From Arachis hypogaea (lineage: Eukaryota > Streptophyta > Magnoliopsida > Fabales > Fabaceae), in the NCBI RefSeq assembly GCF_003086295.3, contig NC_092050.1, forward strand, positions 156,246,699 through 156,310,698: DNA of 64,000 nt. Reading direction: 5' to 3'. This document shows positions 46,901 through 59,979 of this stretch, in pieces. The notes below the pieces were generated by a model. The model was not told where the DNA came from, did not search any database, and saw only the letters and a program-made list of their open reading frames with translations. Both the position numbers and the translations under genes were made by a program. Numbering within the stretch: the first letter of the stretch is position 1; each line of letters starts with the position of its first letter.

Positions 46901-48595
46901 ATTCATTCTTTGGTGATATGCAGATGGACACAAAGAATATTCTTTTCATTTGTGGCGGAGCATTTATTGATCTTGAAAAGACCATTTCAGAGAGGTAAAA
47001 TCCTTTGTGCCATTGTATTACAAAAATATTTGCTCACAGATCGGAGACGCTTTGCATACATATTGATTTCTTCCAGATTATTAATTAACTTCATTATTTA
47101 ACGAATAAACCAGACGTCAAGATTCTTCTATTGGTTTCGGAGCCCCAGTTCGTGCTAACATGAGAGCTGGTGGAATAATTGATGCTGTGCTAACATCATC
47201 TTTACTTGAGTCGGTGAGAATCGAGTCTTACTACTGAATGTAAACTACACTCACTATTTTCCAGAAGAGCATATCAATAGATAAGACACTTGAGCAATCA
47301 ATAATGAAATTTTCATACCCAACAACTTTCAAAATTATTCTATAAGTTGATTTTAATAATTTTCAGGTGGAGAGTTCCGATCTTATTGCATATGGTCTCA
47401 TACCAGAGTTTATTGGACGATTTCCCATCTTAGTGAGCTTGACAGCTTTAACTGAAGAGCAACTTATGATGGTATTCATTCATTGTTTATGTTGTCTTTG
47501 ATCATAGTCTTTTCTGATTTCACTCACTTTAGTGCTCCAAGTTAGAACCCTTTTGGCATTTTTAGCCTCCTGAAGCCAATAATAAGCCTTCATTTCGAGA
47601 GTACTATCATGAAATTTATTCTTTATAACAAAATTCTCTATATGCTGTTTAAAGCATGATGCATAAGCTTAATTAGTTGAGTTTAGACTTTCTGTCATGT
47701 GTAATGCTTAATTGTAACTGAAAATTCGCAAGCCTACTTGAGGAAAGAATTATACCTTTACGTATATATAAAAGTATTTTTGCATTTACAGGTCCTATCA
47801 GAACCAAAGAATGCTCTTGGAAAGCAGTACAAGAAATTATTCAGCATGAATGACGTAAGCATCTCTCTAACAAATGGACCTGTTTTGTCTGTGTTTATTC
47901 ATGCATTCAATATGAATAGAAGTGAGTAGTTAAGATATGCGCACTAAGAGAGGTCGGTTTGTTTCTAACTTCACTCCTACACCTCAGGTAAAGCTACATT
48001 TCACAGATAAAGCTCTCAGACTGATTGCACAGAAAGCAATGGCCAAAAATACCGGTGCCAGAGGTTTAAGAGCCCTACTCGAAAGTATTTTAACCGACAC
48101 AATGTTTGAGGTACGAATCGGTCTGTTTGTGTTTGGATATCTAAGTATCTTCAAGTACATAAACCTATCACCACCTCTATGGTTTTTGAACTAATTCATT
48201 CAATGCTTACATGGAACAGGTTCCAGAGCTTAAGACCGGAGATGATCGAATCGATGCAGTAGTTGTTGATGAAGAGTCAGTAGGATCAATAAACACCCCT
48301 GGATGTGGAGGAAAAATTCTTCGTGGAGACAATGCTTTGGAGAAATACCTCGCTAAGACGAAGGATTCACAGGTATGAACTTATCTTAAGAAGCAAAGAT
48401 ACTTCAAAATCACCATTCTATTTTCTCAGATGCATATAATGTTGAATATTCTACAGTTATTTTCGGACACAATTATATTATAGTAGGAAGCTTTAATCCA
48501 ATTTGTCTGATATTTTTCAGGAAAATGTTAACTTAGCTGAATCAGACTCACAAGATGGAGATTCAGAGCTTTCATCAAGGGCCATGAGCTTGTAA
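43928..48595 (+). CDS. CLPX: mitochondrial-type ClpX, ATP-binding subunit of Clp protease
   Basis: Fifteen exons joined by eye: 43928-44971, 45272-45333, 45501-45598, 45735-45814, 45994-46044, 46418-46492, 46568-46645, 46786-46842, 46924-46994, 47114-47213, 47367-47471, 47792-47854, 47988-48110, 48220-48372, 48521-48595 (744 residues). It is an AAA+ unfoldase that feeds substrates to ClpP in the mitochondrial matrix. Seen: Ser/Arg-rich presequence, a CPRC...CPTC zinc pair (~97-155), a long Gly-rich linker, Walker A GPTGSGKT (~396-403), pore loop GYVGEDVE, Walker [13 protein letters not shown] loop (ARKHPRGD), the arginine-finger region [11 protein letters not shown], and a C-terminal small domain. 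The fourth intron uses a GC donor (CAG|GCAAGT at 45815). Exon 1 encodes almost half the protein. The frame is intact throughout. Confidence 0.93.
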
Positions 48596-49503
48596 TATTA
48601 TAGTTAACCATAAATATATAGTGTATAATTTACCATTGTTATTTTGTAAAGATCACATTTGAAAATTTGCTGTAATTATCCCCTTGTATAACAGCATAGC
48701 TACTGATTTAAGTTCACTTGATAGGAAGGAAAAAAAAAAGGGAAAAGAAAGGTGTAGTGTAGCATTGCTAATTTAGGCAGCACATTATACAAAGTCTCAA
48801 TTGGTTTATGAGGGAGTGTGAATGTTGTGATTGAAGACATTTTCTCTCTTGCTGGTGTCAACAGAGATCAAAGGATGACTGAAAGGCTCTATTGATTCTG
48901 GTTCTTTATGTCATATCATTTTCCTTTTTTCCCTTTTGTTATTGAAGCCATTCCCTTCTTTTTTTATGTATATGGGAACAAGTTTCAAAAATAATTCAGC
49001 TAATGTTTTATTCTCATGCAAACTTGATGTCTTGTGACAAGTCTATTTGAATGGATTTTGATGATAACCAAAAATGGGATGCAAGATGTTTGTATAGTCC
49101 AGGAGTTATCCAATTGTACTATAAATTGTACCAAAATACAATCTGTTAACTTTTACATGATACTCATCTTATCCAATTGACATCATTTATTGCATCAAAC
49201 AAGCATGGTCTCTACTTTACATATTCTTATATTTTTCATTTTGATGTAATTTGATATAAACACCCTTGAAGGCATGATATTAAGTACTTTTTATAGAAGA
49301 TGTGATTTACCTCTAATTCCAAGAAACCAACTAAGAATATGTAAAATCTAACATAAAAATTAGAGATTAGTAATAAGTTCCTTGTCAAAAGGTAAAATCT
49401 AACAGAACTGCAGTCTCAGGTGAACATTATTACTGCATCAAAGTTCATACTAATTACTAATTAGGTCATAAAACTGAAGCAGGATTACATGAAGTTAAGA
49501 GCA
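48596..49503. other. intergenic, convergent 3' ends
   Basis: 3' UTR of CLPX and downstream flank of the cupin gene. No other ORF or repeat recognised. Confidence 0.6.
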
Positions 49504-50924
49504 TTATTTTTTCAAGCTGTAGTGCTTCTTAACAGCTTCAATCACTTCCCAAGTAATGTTCATTCCTTTTGGGAAGACAACTAAATCACCACCTCCAATT
49601 TCAAAAGAACCACCAGAACCTTCAATAATAACCTTCACTTTTCCCTTCAGCAGGTACATGGTCTCTTCAGTTTCAAATGACCATGGAATTTTCATTGGAC
49701 CACCTTCCCATCTGTTGAATATTTGGATTGAAAAAAACAACATGGAACAAATATTTATCATAAATCAAGAGCAAGGGAAGTTTCATCTTGACATGGATTT
49801 CTGCAAAATTTTTAGCAGTATTAGGCAATTTTAAATGACATATTCCTAAACTTCAATCTCAACTTCTGCCTGCTGATGGTATCAATCATACCACTGATGA
49901 AATAAAAGGCTCAACCTCAAACACTCCTTACTTAGTAACGAGTGCTATACATATTGTTAATTAAACAAATCTCAACTCTTCATTTATTATATTTTATATC
50001 AGCGGTTTAGAATTAGAATTTATAATTTAGAATTTAGCTTAAGCTTATGAGTTATGATTTAGGATTTAGGGTGTTTTACACCTTTAATAGCAAGTTAATT
50101 TTCAGGGAGAGCTCCCTTGAGTACTTTCTCCGAAGTGCATTAGCATTCGCCGAAACAAAATGGGGGTAAAATGCATACACTTCCTCTGAAATTAAATGAT
50201 ATGATACTCATCCATTTGTAAAAGTATACTGTAAGCTCCCCTAAGATTTAACTTAGATGCACACAATACTCTTATTTTATAGAATCTGTGTAATATCACC
50301 TAACAAGAAAGGAAGTCATAACAATTCACCCAATAAAGGTGTTTCTTCTGTTCCTAAGAAACACAGGAAAACCACAATGATTGCTTTCAACACATGCTGA
50401 AAATCAGAAAATGTTACTACCACTTCAAAACAACTTCTGAAACAGGATACTGAAGCACAAAATTTGATCAAGACCCAAAATTTGTAATACAAAAAGCTTC
50501 AAACTTTTCAGCAGAAACATGACCATAAGCAAAAATAAGGCAAAATTATGTTATTACTACTCCGCAGCTACTTTTAGAACAGTAGAGTGAAACAGAAAAA
50601 TGATCAAGACCCAAAATGTGTTACATAACAAAGCTTGAAACTTTTCATTACACAGATCATTATAAGCAAGAAAAACAAATCAAGAAGATGATCATAATTT
50701 GTAAAGAGAGGGTAGAAAGATAGTTACGTCTTCCAAGTTGTGACACCAAGCTCAGTGAGTTTGGACTGAGGTGGATTCTTCTCGATCTTAACCCCAAATA
50801 TCTCATAGGATTTCATGGCAGTTTCCTTTGGCATAAGCTTCAGAAACAAGAGAGATAAAAGCAGAGGAACAATAATTGAAGGAACAACAACTTTTAAAGA
50901 CCAGCTTCCCTTTGAGGTAGTCAT
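49504..50924 (-). CDS. cupin-domain protein with N-terminal membrane anchor
   Basis: Two exons, 50924-50728 and 49711-49504 (134 residues), joined in frame across TWK-T-WEGG. ATG 50924 gives MTTSKGSW, then one hydrophobic segment (~10-32, VVVPSIIVPLLLSLLFLKL), then a single cupin fold of the Cupin_3 type (ureidoglycine aminohydrolase-like): TEETMYLLKGKVKV, GGDLVVFPKGMNITWEV, KHYSLKK. Metal-binding His residues of catalytic cupins are not evident, so enzymatic activity is doubtful. The upstream frame also stays open to a GTG at 51011, but ATG 50924 is the only in-frame ATG near a plausible start. The ~1 kb intron (49712-50727) has GT...AG ends. Confidence 0.8.
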
Positions 50925-51849
50925 AGCTATATTCTTAAATTGCTGTCTTTTTTTCGTTCTGCTTCTGGGTTTCTTCGAAAAGTCTAAAACAGACACATTG
51001 AATGCGTCCACGCGAGGATTTTGAGAGGAATAATATTTTTCTTTTTATATTAATTGATTTGTTGCAGAGGTTAGATAAAAAGGACAAAGAATCTTACGTA
51101 GTCAATAAGTATATCATTGCACTTTATGAATTTGTAAATAAGTAGAAGGACCCACAGCATCATAAATGTACCAAAATTCCAGGGTTATAAGTAGAACTTA
51201 GAATTGCTTTAATTTATTTTAAATTTAAACATATTAATACTATACTATACAAAACTCGTTATTGTATGAAAATTAAATTCTTAATATTAATATAATTATT
51301 AAAGTGTGAAGTCATTCTCCATCGGATTGGTCAGGTTGATGAAAACCGATCAACTGATCCAAATTCATACGCAAAAACCAAACAACTACAATCATGTTTT
51401 TTGTTATACATTTTTTTAACACACATTATCTAAACGAAATGAAATTATTCTTTTGAATATTAAATTAATGAATTTGATTTAAACATATATTCCCTTGATC
51501 TTAATGTAAATAAAAATATAAAATCTATAATTTAATTATAATTATGAGTTTTTTTTTTTAATGTAGTTTGTTCACATCGTACCTTAAATAGATTCTGAAG
51601 GATGAAACTTGAATATCTACTGTGATTCTAGAAATAAATAGATTACTACAAAGAATACAATCAAAAGCTCCAATCCCCAAAATTTAGTTTATTCTTATTT
51701 AACCTACTTTATATATTATATATTATATATACATACTAAAATTGGATGCACAGAAGCAGCTAGCTTCTACTGAATGGATCAAGCATTTTCTGATTTCTGA
51801 TGAATCATGATTATGCATGTATAAGAGCCCTGCATTTACTCAAATCTAA

Positions 51850-54325
51850 TCATACAATCAGGTTTGCTTCCTCATTGTCTGGGATTACAATGTCAAGTCT
51901 CATCATGGGCTTGTACTCGTCCGGGGAGTGAGCTCCGGCTTGCATGCAAACTTCGACCACGGCCGGAGCCTTGCCATAAAATCTCTTCAGTTGATTCCTC
52001 ATGGGAGGTCCACCAGGGTCTCTGGCATGCCACACATAATTGGGAGGAAAGACTTCATCCACAGTTGCATCCTGCCAACCATGTTTTCCATCCCTCCATT
52101 GGTGCTTAAATGATCCACAAAGCTTGGCATTGTGACCCCACGGTCCGACATGAACCTCTGAACAATAACCACACGCTTTCACAGTGTATTTCCTCATCAA
52201 CTTCCTGACACCCTTTCTAACTGTTTGATATGCATCTATTGTTTCTTGTGCAATTTCAGGTATGTCTGACAACGGGGGGCATGGAAATCGCTCAGAAGCT
52301 CTGTAAGTATCGAATTCAAGTAGAGAAGAGGACTCTGCAGAGCTCCATGGTCTAGGTTCCTCTAAATATCCACCTCTGTCGAGTATTTTCTTCCCTAACA
52401 TCCGTACAGGGTTGGTCCGTCGCCGTGAAGGATACTCTGGGATATCAACACCAGCTTGAATGCATAACTCAACAACAGCAGGGATCCGGTCGTAATCAAA
52501 CCGTGTGTGATGCTTAATGCGCCTACCAAAGGGGTCGAATAGATGATAGGACTCAATTGGGACAAGTATATCATTGACAGATCCCTTGACCCAAGCATGG
52601 GAGCCGCGCCGCTTTGAACTCGTAGGACCTTGACAATCCTGAATGAGGTGACCAGTCTGACCTACATGAACTTCTGAGCATTCGCTGCATGAATCGAAAA
52701 GCATATTACAACAAACAAAAACGAAAAGAAATCAATGAGGACATTCCATAAAAAAAACAAGGAGAACAATATAATCTACCTACAGCCATGTACAGGAATG
52801 ACATGCAATAGCTGTGCAAGGCCTTTGATCAAAAGCTTCCAAGCATCAAATACTTCGTAGGCAACAGGAACTAGATCTGGAACAAGCAATCCATTCTTTG
52901 GAGGCTCAAGAGGCTTCTCAATTCCCATCAATGCAAGTTTTTTGTCCTCCTTAGCAGCCTGCCTGATCTCCTTAAAGGGAATAGGGAATGGTTTTTTCTT
53001 TTTCTTAGGAAGTCTTGGTGGGAAATCCACATTCTGGGGTGTTGTTTTTCGTCGCCACACACGTTCTTCGCCTCTGGGCTTTCTACTGGCACAACATAGT
53101 GTCCTACACATTGTTGATTCACCCGTGTGAAATTGTTGATACTTAAACTGCAATAAAGAAGAAGCTAAAGTGTAAGTTCTAACGAGGCTGTTACAGAAGA
53201 TAAACTAAAGGAACATATCATATTTAAGGGGAAAAGCCTAACAAATTCTTCCAGCAATTTCTGTGGTTAATTTGTGGGCAAGCGGCCACAGGAAACTCTC
53301 TCCAGGACCAAAACCATAAAATTGAGATACATCAATCTTTCTCTAAGTGTGTTTAACATGACTTGTTTCCAGGTTTCATAAGTGAACAATTAATACTACT
53401 ATAAGGCACTGTCACGGCCCCAATTAATTCACCAAAAATGTACTAGGTGCTATCTCTGTATAAGCAACTAAAGTGAAGATGCAATCATGATATTGTGATG
53501 AGGCTACTACGAAAGACTTCTTTGAGGTCGTCTCTCAGTCACACATATCAGAAAATTAAGTCATGTCAAAATTGATAGCCACTATTATAGTTGTCTATAG
53601 GTCAACAACCTTACATGGCAATTTAATTTTGTTGGCCATTACATTCCCTTAGCACATACACCAAATTTCAATTAAACCAGGCAGTGCAATGAAATCTAGA
53701 TGTCATAAATATCTCAGTTAAAAACTATAAGCATATAACACCTTGAGACCAAGAGAATACGAATTTGAAGCTGATAGCTCAGTCCTGATAAACTCCATGC
53801 TAGTGAAAACACCTGCAAGTAACAAACCACATCAGAACAAGCAACATGGGCATGGACCATATGATTAGAAAGTAATGAACACAGCAAGACTCTGCATCCT
53901 GAGGTTATGCTTAATATTGTTAGCTTAGAGTTTAAGAATTCCATATTATTTGACTAATCTCTGACTTTAAGGAGGAGTCAGGAGTGCATAGGAAAATATT
54001 GTAACTTTTTCGGTCATGTGCACATTTTATCGAACACGTGGTGGGCAGCAAGAAATTTGCATCATATTGAGGAAAGAAAATCCACCCATTTTCCAAAATC
54101 AAAACTTCTGAAATTGCTTCAAAGTCTGAGGATAGGAAAGAATGGTTTTCACAGGAAAAAACATTGGGAAAAAATGGAAATTATTCTTGGGTAGGCGTTG
54201 TATTGGTTCGATAAATAGATGATATTCAAGGAAGTTGAGTAAGAAAAATGAAAACTAAAAAGGTAAATTAACTCACCGTTAGAAGAGGAGTGGCATAGTG
54301 CAGAAGAAACTAATGGAATCCCCAT
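51850..54325 (-). CDS. APO1/APO2-like organelle RNA-binding protein
   Basis: Four exons joined by eye: 54325-54277, 53812-53742, 53147-52780, 52684-51850 (440 residues; phases agree). APO proteins are plant-specific, bind organelle RNA and promote group II intron splicing; APO1 mutants fail to accumulate photosystem I. Seen: a Ser-rich transit-type N-terminus (MGIPLVSSALCHSSSNG), the LPKKKKKPFPIPF block, VAYEVFDAWKLLIKGLAQLLH, and two APO motifs each with a Cys/His pattern (HGCSECSEVHVGQTGHLIQDC and ACGYCSEVHVGPWGHNAKLC), and the C-terminal RFYGKAPAVVEVCMQAGA. Length and sequence best fit chloroplast APO1/APO2 over APO3/APO4. The assignment between APO1 and APO2 is not resolved. Confidence 0.9.
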
Positions 54326-54329
54326 GTTT

Positions 54330-55245
54330 ATGTAAATAGGAGGCACCCGCAACTCACCACCTCACAGAGCATGAAAATGGTAACAGAATAGAGAAGAGTG
54401 GATTGAGATAGAAAGAAAGCATTACATTACAGGGGTTGATGATACTTGGTAGAGTTGCATTCAATTGGTGACAAGATATTTTATGGCCTCAGCTTGGGTT
54501 TATGACAACCGTTTCTGTTGTGGAAGTTGAGATTCCATGGCAGCTCTTAAGTTCTTAGTAGTTAGTAGTGATTTTATAACAATTTTTTATGAGCAAAAAA
54601 ATTTTGTTGGGTTTCTATGTTCAACTAATTGGATGTGAATTAGAGTTGGCCGCTAATCAATAAATTACTACACATACAAAATGTGAATATTAAATTAGAA
54701 CATTTTTAATAGAATATTTTGAGAGTTTATCTATATTTGAAATTTACATTAAATTGAATTAATATCATTTTAAAAATATAGCATCATCTTTTTTTTTCCT
54801 CAAAGACTCGATTCCAAAATTTATAAATGAGAATAAAAAGATTATGTCATTTGAATTATAGCTCATTAGTAAAATATAATATTATCTTAATAAAAAATTA
54901 ATAAAATTTTATCACGTGTATAATTATATTGATGAAATAATTAAAAATAATATAAAATTCTATATGAATTAACACTAAATATTAAAAAGACAAATTTTAT
55001 TTTTAATTTTAAATTACTATTTATAATATATAATTTCACAAATATTTATATATTATTTTAAAAAGATAAATTTTATAGTGTTTTTTATTGTAATATCTAA
55101 GTTGTCTAACTTATTTTTAAAAGTAAATAATAAAATATTTAAAATAAAAATAAAATATTTAAAATTTACTAAATATTATTTATTTGTTTTTCTTAGTAAG
55201 TTAGGCACAATTTAATATGCACTATAGCATTTATCTTCTGAAAAA
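54330..55245. other. promoter side of APO gene, then AT-rich spacer
   Basis: Up to about 54560 this is the presumed APO promoter and 5' UTR. Beyond that the sequence is AT-rich with no ORF. Confidence 0.55.
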
Positions 55246-55246
55246 G

Positions 55247-55512
55247 GTTTAATTATTCTGCAAGTCTCTATAGTTTCACTAAATTTTCAATTAAGTCTCT
55301 ATACTTTTTTTCTTTTCAATTGGGTCCTTGTACATTATTTTTTTTTATTTAGTCCTTATTAACGTTAAACGTAAAAAAAATGTTAGTGAATTATGAAATT
55401 ACTTGTATACCCCTAAAAAGAAAAATAATATACAGGAACTCAATTGAAAAGAAAAAAATATAGGGACCTAATTGAAAATTCGGTGAAACTATAAATATTC
55501 AATAAAAAATAT
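55247..55512. mobile_element. MITE with ~85-bp terminal inverted repeats
   Basis: Arms share TATAGTTTCACYRAATTTTC, then TTTTTTTCTTTTCAATTG. The left arm starts GGTTTAATTATTCTG and the right complement begins TTTTTATTGAATATT. The core holds GTTAACG-like and GTATACCCCTA sequence. A related right arm is at about 60900-60985. Confidence 0.65.
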
Positions 55513-56096
55513 TCCTATAACATTGATAAAATAAAACAGAAATGTAAGTAATAAGTATATATAAAATTCAGTTTTCATCATTCAAATATTCATTATGATC
55601 ATGTAACATTTTATATTTGTGTGGATTCATAAAATATAGTTTGTATCTTTATCATATCATGGTATACCATAGAAAATTATAAGATTGTGTAATTTGTGTT
55701 ATTGAAATTTGAAATCTAAAAACGAAAACTATAGAAAACATAGTTTCAATATAATAACTACACTCCTATCTTTCCAAATTTTTAAGAATTTGTGGGAGTA
55801 CGTACTCCTCATCTAGCGCCCGACGCTCTGCTAGGATTTCACTGCGCCGCCTTCATGGTTACACATTTCTTTGTCTTTTCTTTGTCAAACTCTTTTTCAT
55901 CTTCTTCTACTTTCTTTTCTTAATTTCTTTTCCACTTAGCTCCCTAATTTTCCTTTTACCTCCCAATTCATTCCTCTTTTAATTCATTCCGTTTTCTAAT
56001 TCACTCATTCCATATATCTTATGTCGCTTTGAAATCATTGAATACCAATTCTGATTTTCTCTACACCAAGAGCAACAAATCAGAGACTCAGAACCC

Positions 56097-59000
56097 TTGT
56101 ATAATTGCTATGATGGTGGAGGGTGCCAGCCTTCAAGTGGCACCCAAAGAAATATGAAACTGCTCTCGTGGAATTGTCGGGGTTTGGGGAGACCCCTAAC
56201 AATCCACAATCTTAAAGGGATTTGCAAATCCTACTCCCCCGAGGTTGGTTTTATCTGTGAAACAAAAAATCAATCTCGACAAGTTGAAGAAAAACTAAGA
56301 TCTTGTGGTTTCAAGGAATGGTTTATTGTAGATCCGGATGGATTATCAGGGGGTTTGGCAATGGCATGGAGGGATGGTTGCACTGTTCAGATTTTACAGC
56401 ATGGTAGATTTTTTATTGCGGCATCAGTTCTGACAGCTGGTTCTAATGATCCCTATGGTGTTCTAGGTGTTTATCTCAGTTTAAATGATCAACATAGAAT
56501 GGCTCAATTTGCTGAATTAACTTCAGTCACCCGACAGTTCGATGGTAAGGTTGTGTTAATGGGTGATTTTAATGCCATTTCTAATCAATTGGAGAAAGAA
56601 GGTGGGGGTGCTAAATCTCCTTCTTCTATTGAAACCTTTAATAGTTTTATTGATGATAATTCCCTGATTGATATTGGTATGGTCGGAAGACCATTCACTT
56701 GGTCAAATAGACGGAGGGGTGATGAGTTGATACAGGAAAGACTGGACCGATTCCTGGTAGGAGTTGATTGGCAGCAACTCTATCCCAATGCAACGGTTCT
56801 TAGACTGTCAGAATCAGGCTCGGATCATGCCCCTCTTCTCCTAGACTCTAATCCGAGAACTGAGAGATCTAAACGCCGATTCAAATTCCAAGAAAGATGG
56901 TGTTCCAATGATGAAATAAGGCAGATTGTTAGAGAGGTTTGGCATGAACAGATTGATGGTTCAGCCATGTATATCCTAGCTCAAAAAATAAAGCGTTGTC
57001 GGCATAAGATTGTCAGACGGCAGCAAGAACACAGATCTAATTCGAAGGTGGAGATTGATTTACTACAGTCGGAATTAGAGGAACTTCGTTTAGCAGGAAT
57101 TCATGGAGGCGACATCATTTCAGAAATAGAGGACAAACTTGAAAAAGCATTGCAAAATGAGGAATCTTATTGGAAAGATAAGTCTAGAGTCAAATGGCTC
57201 AAATCTGGTGATCAGAATACAGCTTTCTTCCATCAGAAATTCAGAAATCGAACTCGAAGGAATAGAATTTGGCAACTAACTGGCAGTGATGGTGAAGTGG
57301 CTACTTCAAATGCTGATATTGCTTCTGTGGCTGAATCTTATTTCAAGGACATCTTTTCCTCCACTTGTCATGAGAACCCTGAACCTCTGTTTATTGATTT
57401 TGAACCTAAGGTTACAGCTCACATGAACCGTAGGCTTCAAAGACCAGTGACTATGGAGGAAGTGAAACGCGCAACATTTAGCATTCATCCTCAAAGTGCT
57501 CCAGGAGATGATGGTATGACAGCAAAATTTTTTCAAAGCTTCTGGAACATACTTAGTGGTGATGTGTTTCGAGCAGTTAAGAGCTTCTTTTCTGGGGGCA
57601 GAATCTTGAAGGGTTTTAACCACACTCAGATCTGTCTTATTCCCAAGATTTCTGATGCTAAAGATATGACTCAGGTAAGACCAATAAGCCTCTCTTCAGT
57701 CTTTTACAAGATTATCTCCAAAGTATTTGTACATAGGCTTCATGGTATGATGAATAGACTAATTAGCCCTACGCAGAGTGCTTTTATTAAAGGCAGATTA
57801 ATCTCTGATAATATCCTAATTGCTCATGAGTGTATGCATTACTTGAAGAACAAAAAAAGGGGTCTCGAAAATGAAATGGCGCTAAAATTAGATATGAGTA
57901 AGGCATATGATAGGGTGGAATGGCACTTTCTTTGGTTTATATTGGAGAAGTTTGGTTTTGACTCCCGATGGATCATGTGGATTCGAGAATTAGTGACAAC
58001 TGTTTCTTATTCTGTTATTGTGGAAGGACAACCTTATGGTTTCTTCAAACTAAATAGAGGTATTCGACAAGAAGATCCTCTATCCCCCTATCTTTTTCTT
58101 TTTTGTGCAGAAGGTCTCTCCTTCTTGCTACACAAGGCAGAACAAAATAGACTAATTCAGGGTCTTCAGATACATAGGCGATGTCCCAAGGTCAACCACC
58201 TCCTGTTTGCTGATGATTCCATTTTATTCTGTAAAGCTAATCCTGAAGCATGTTCAAATATCCTGCATTTATTGAATTCTTATGAAAGCATCAGTGGCCA
58301 GAGGGTAAATCTTAATAAATCTGCTGTATTCTTTAGCCACAACACTCCGTCCACTACTCGTACACTACTGGCTAACTCTATGAATATTAATCATATTGGG
58401 GCTCAGGATAAATACCTTGGTTTGCCTTCTACAGTCTCTAAATCGAAAAAGGCTTCTTTTAGTATGATCAAAGAAAAGGTTCGGAAAAGAATCCAAGGGT
58501 GGAAGCGCAATCTTCTTTCGTCAGGTAGTAGACACGTATTGCTTAAGGCAGTGGGAGAAGCTATTCCTATTTATACATTGTCTTGCTTCAAGTTGCCTGA
58601 TAGTTTAATTTCAGAAATTCACTCTCTACTTTCTCAGTTCTGGTGGGGACAAAAAGGTTCTGAAAGGAGGATGGCTTGGATTAGCTGGGACACTATGACC
58701 CACCCACGAAAAGAAGGAGGCCTTGGATTTAAAGATCTCAGAATCCAAAATCTGACGCTTTTAGGCAAACAGTTTTGGTGACTTGTAACACAGCCTACTT
58801 CCTTATTATCCAAAATCTTAAGAGGTAAATACTTTAGCAATGGTAATGCTATAACGGCAGAAATTGGAGTCTTACCTTCTTGGGGATGGAGGAGCATACT
58901 GGAAGGTCGAAAGATTGTTGAAAAAGGTCTTAATTGGGCTGTGGGTACTGGTGAGAATATCCGAACCTTTGAGGATCCTTGGATGCCTCCTCCGTATCCT

Positions 59001-59771
59001 TTAATGATTTCTGACATGCCACATAGACAGGCTATTTCTGAGTTGGTTCCAAGAGTTAAAGATCTAATTACTGAAGATAGAAATTGGAATCAGAATCTCA
59101 TTCAAGAATTATTTCCCCAAAACGTTGCAAACAGGATTTTGTCAGTTAAAATTCAGCAGAGTAGGGACAAATTGCAATGGGATTTGAACAAATCCAAGCA
59201 ATATGATACAGCTTCAGGTTACAGAATTGGCTATTTATTTTACCATCCGCCTCTGGAGCTTTGCCCTAATTATATGCAGCAGAAAAAGCCGTGGATTGAT
59301 CTATGGAAGTTGAACTTGCCTCACAAAATTAAGCTATTTATCTGGAAAGTTCTCCATAGCCGACTTCCGGTGCTTGCTCAGATTCATCACCGCATCCCAT
59401 CTATATCACCAATATGCCCTTGCTGTCATGAAGCAACGGAAACAGTCACTCATTGTTTGATCGATTGCTCTAGAATTAAAGACGTGTGGTCTCAAAGTTA
59501 TCTTCGTGATTGTCTTCCCCCTCAGAGTTCTAACGACTTTTGGATATAGTGGACTGCATCAACAGAGATACTTAACCCGTTGAAGAATGCTGACCGTAAT
59601 CCTCAATTGCTTGCCATCATTTGCTGGAACTGCTGGAAAGCTCGCAACCAGTTGATTTTTGAAGGTTCTACTTCTATGCCGTCTGCCATTCTAGCAAGCT
59701 CTATCAAGTTGCTCCGTGAAATCCAAAGAACTCCCAGTTTAGGTCGTCATCTCCATGAGACAAGCTCTTAG
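56097..59771 (+). pseudogene. L1-type LINE ORF2 with two in-frame stops
   Basis: One frame from ATG 56154 (MKLLSWNCRGLG) to TAG/TAA about 59771, ~1,205 codons. It contains an apurinic-type endonuclease (residues ~1-230: WNCRGLG, LMGDFNAI, SGSDHAPLL), reverse transcriptase (~440-720: IPKISDAKDMTQVRPISL, LDMSKAYDRVEW, RGIRQEDPLSPYLF, active site FADD), and a C-terminal zf-RVT block (NLPHKIKLFIWKVLH, CPCCHEATETVTHCL). Stops interrupt it at 58779-58781 (TGA, where CGA is expected) and 59547-59549 (TAG). With only these two point mutations, the insertion looks fairly young. No ORF1 is visible upstream, so the copy may be 5' truncated. A short A-run (59961-59969) follows the 3' UTR. Confidence 0.92.
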
Positions 59772-59979
59772 TTGCATTCAATTTGATTTATCATTATTTC
59801 TTCTTTAAGATTTTTCTTCGTTTTTCGACCACGCACCGTTGGATGAATACCTTCAGTGTAGTGTCTTTGGAAAATCCCCACCTTTTATTATGCTGTTCTG
59901 CTTTTGGACATCTTTGTATTTCATTTTTTAATAATTAATGAAATATAACCTATTATCTTTGGAAAAAAAAAGGATAATT

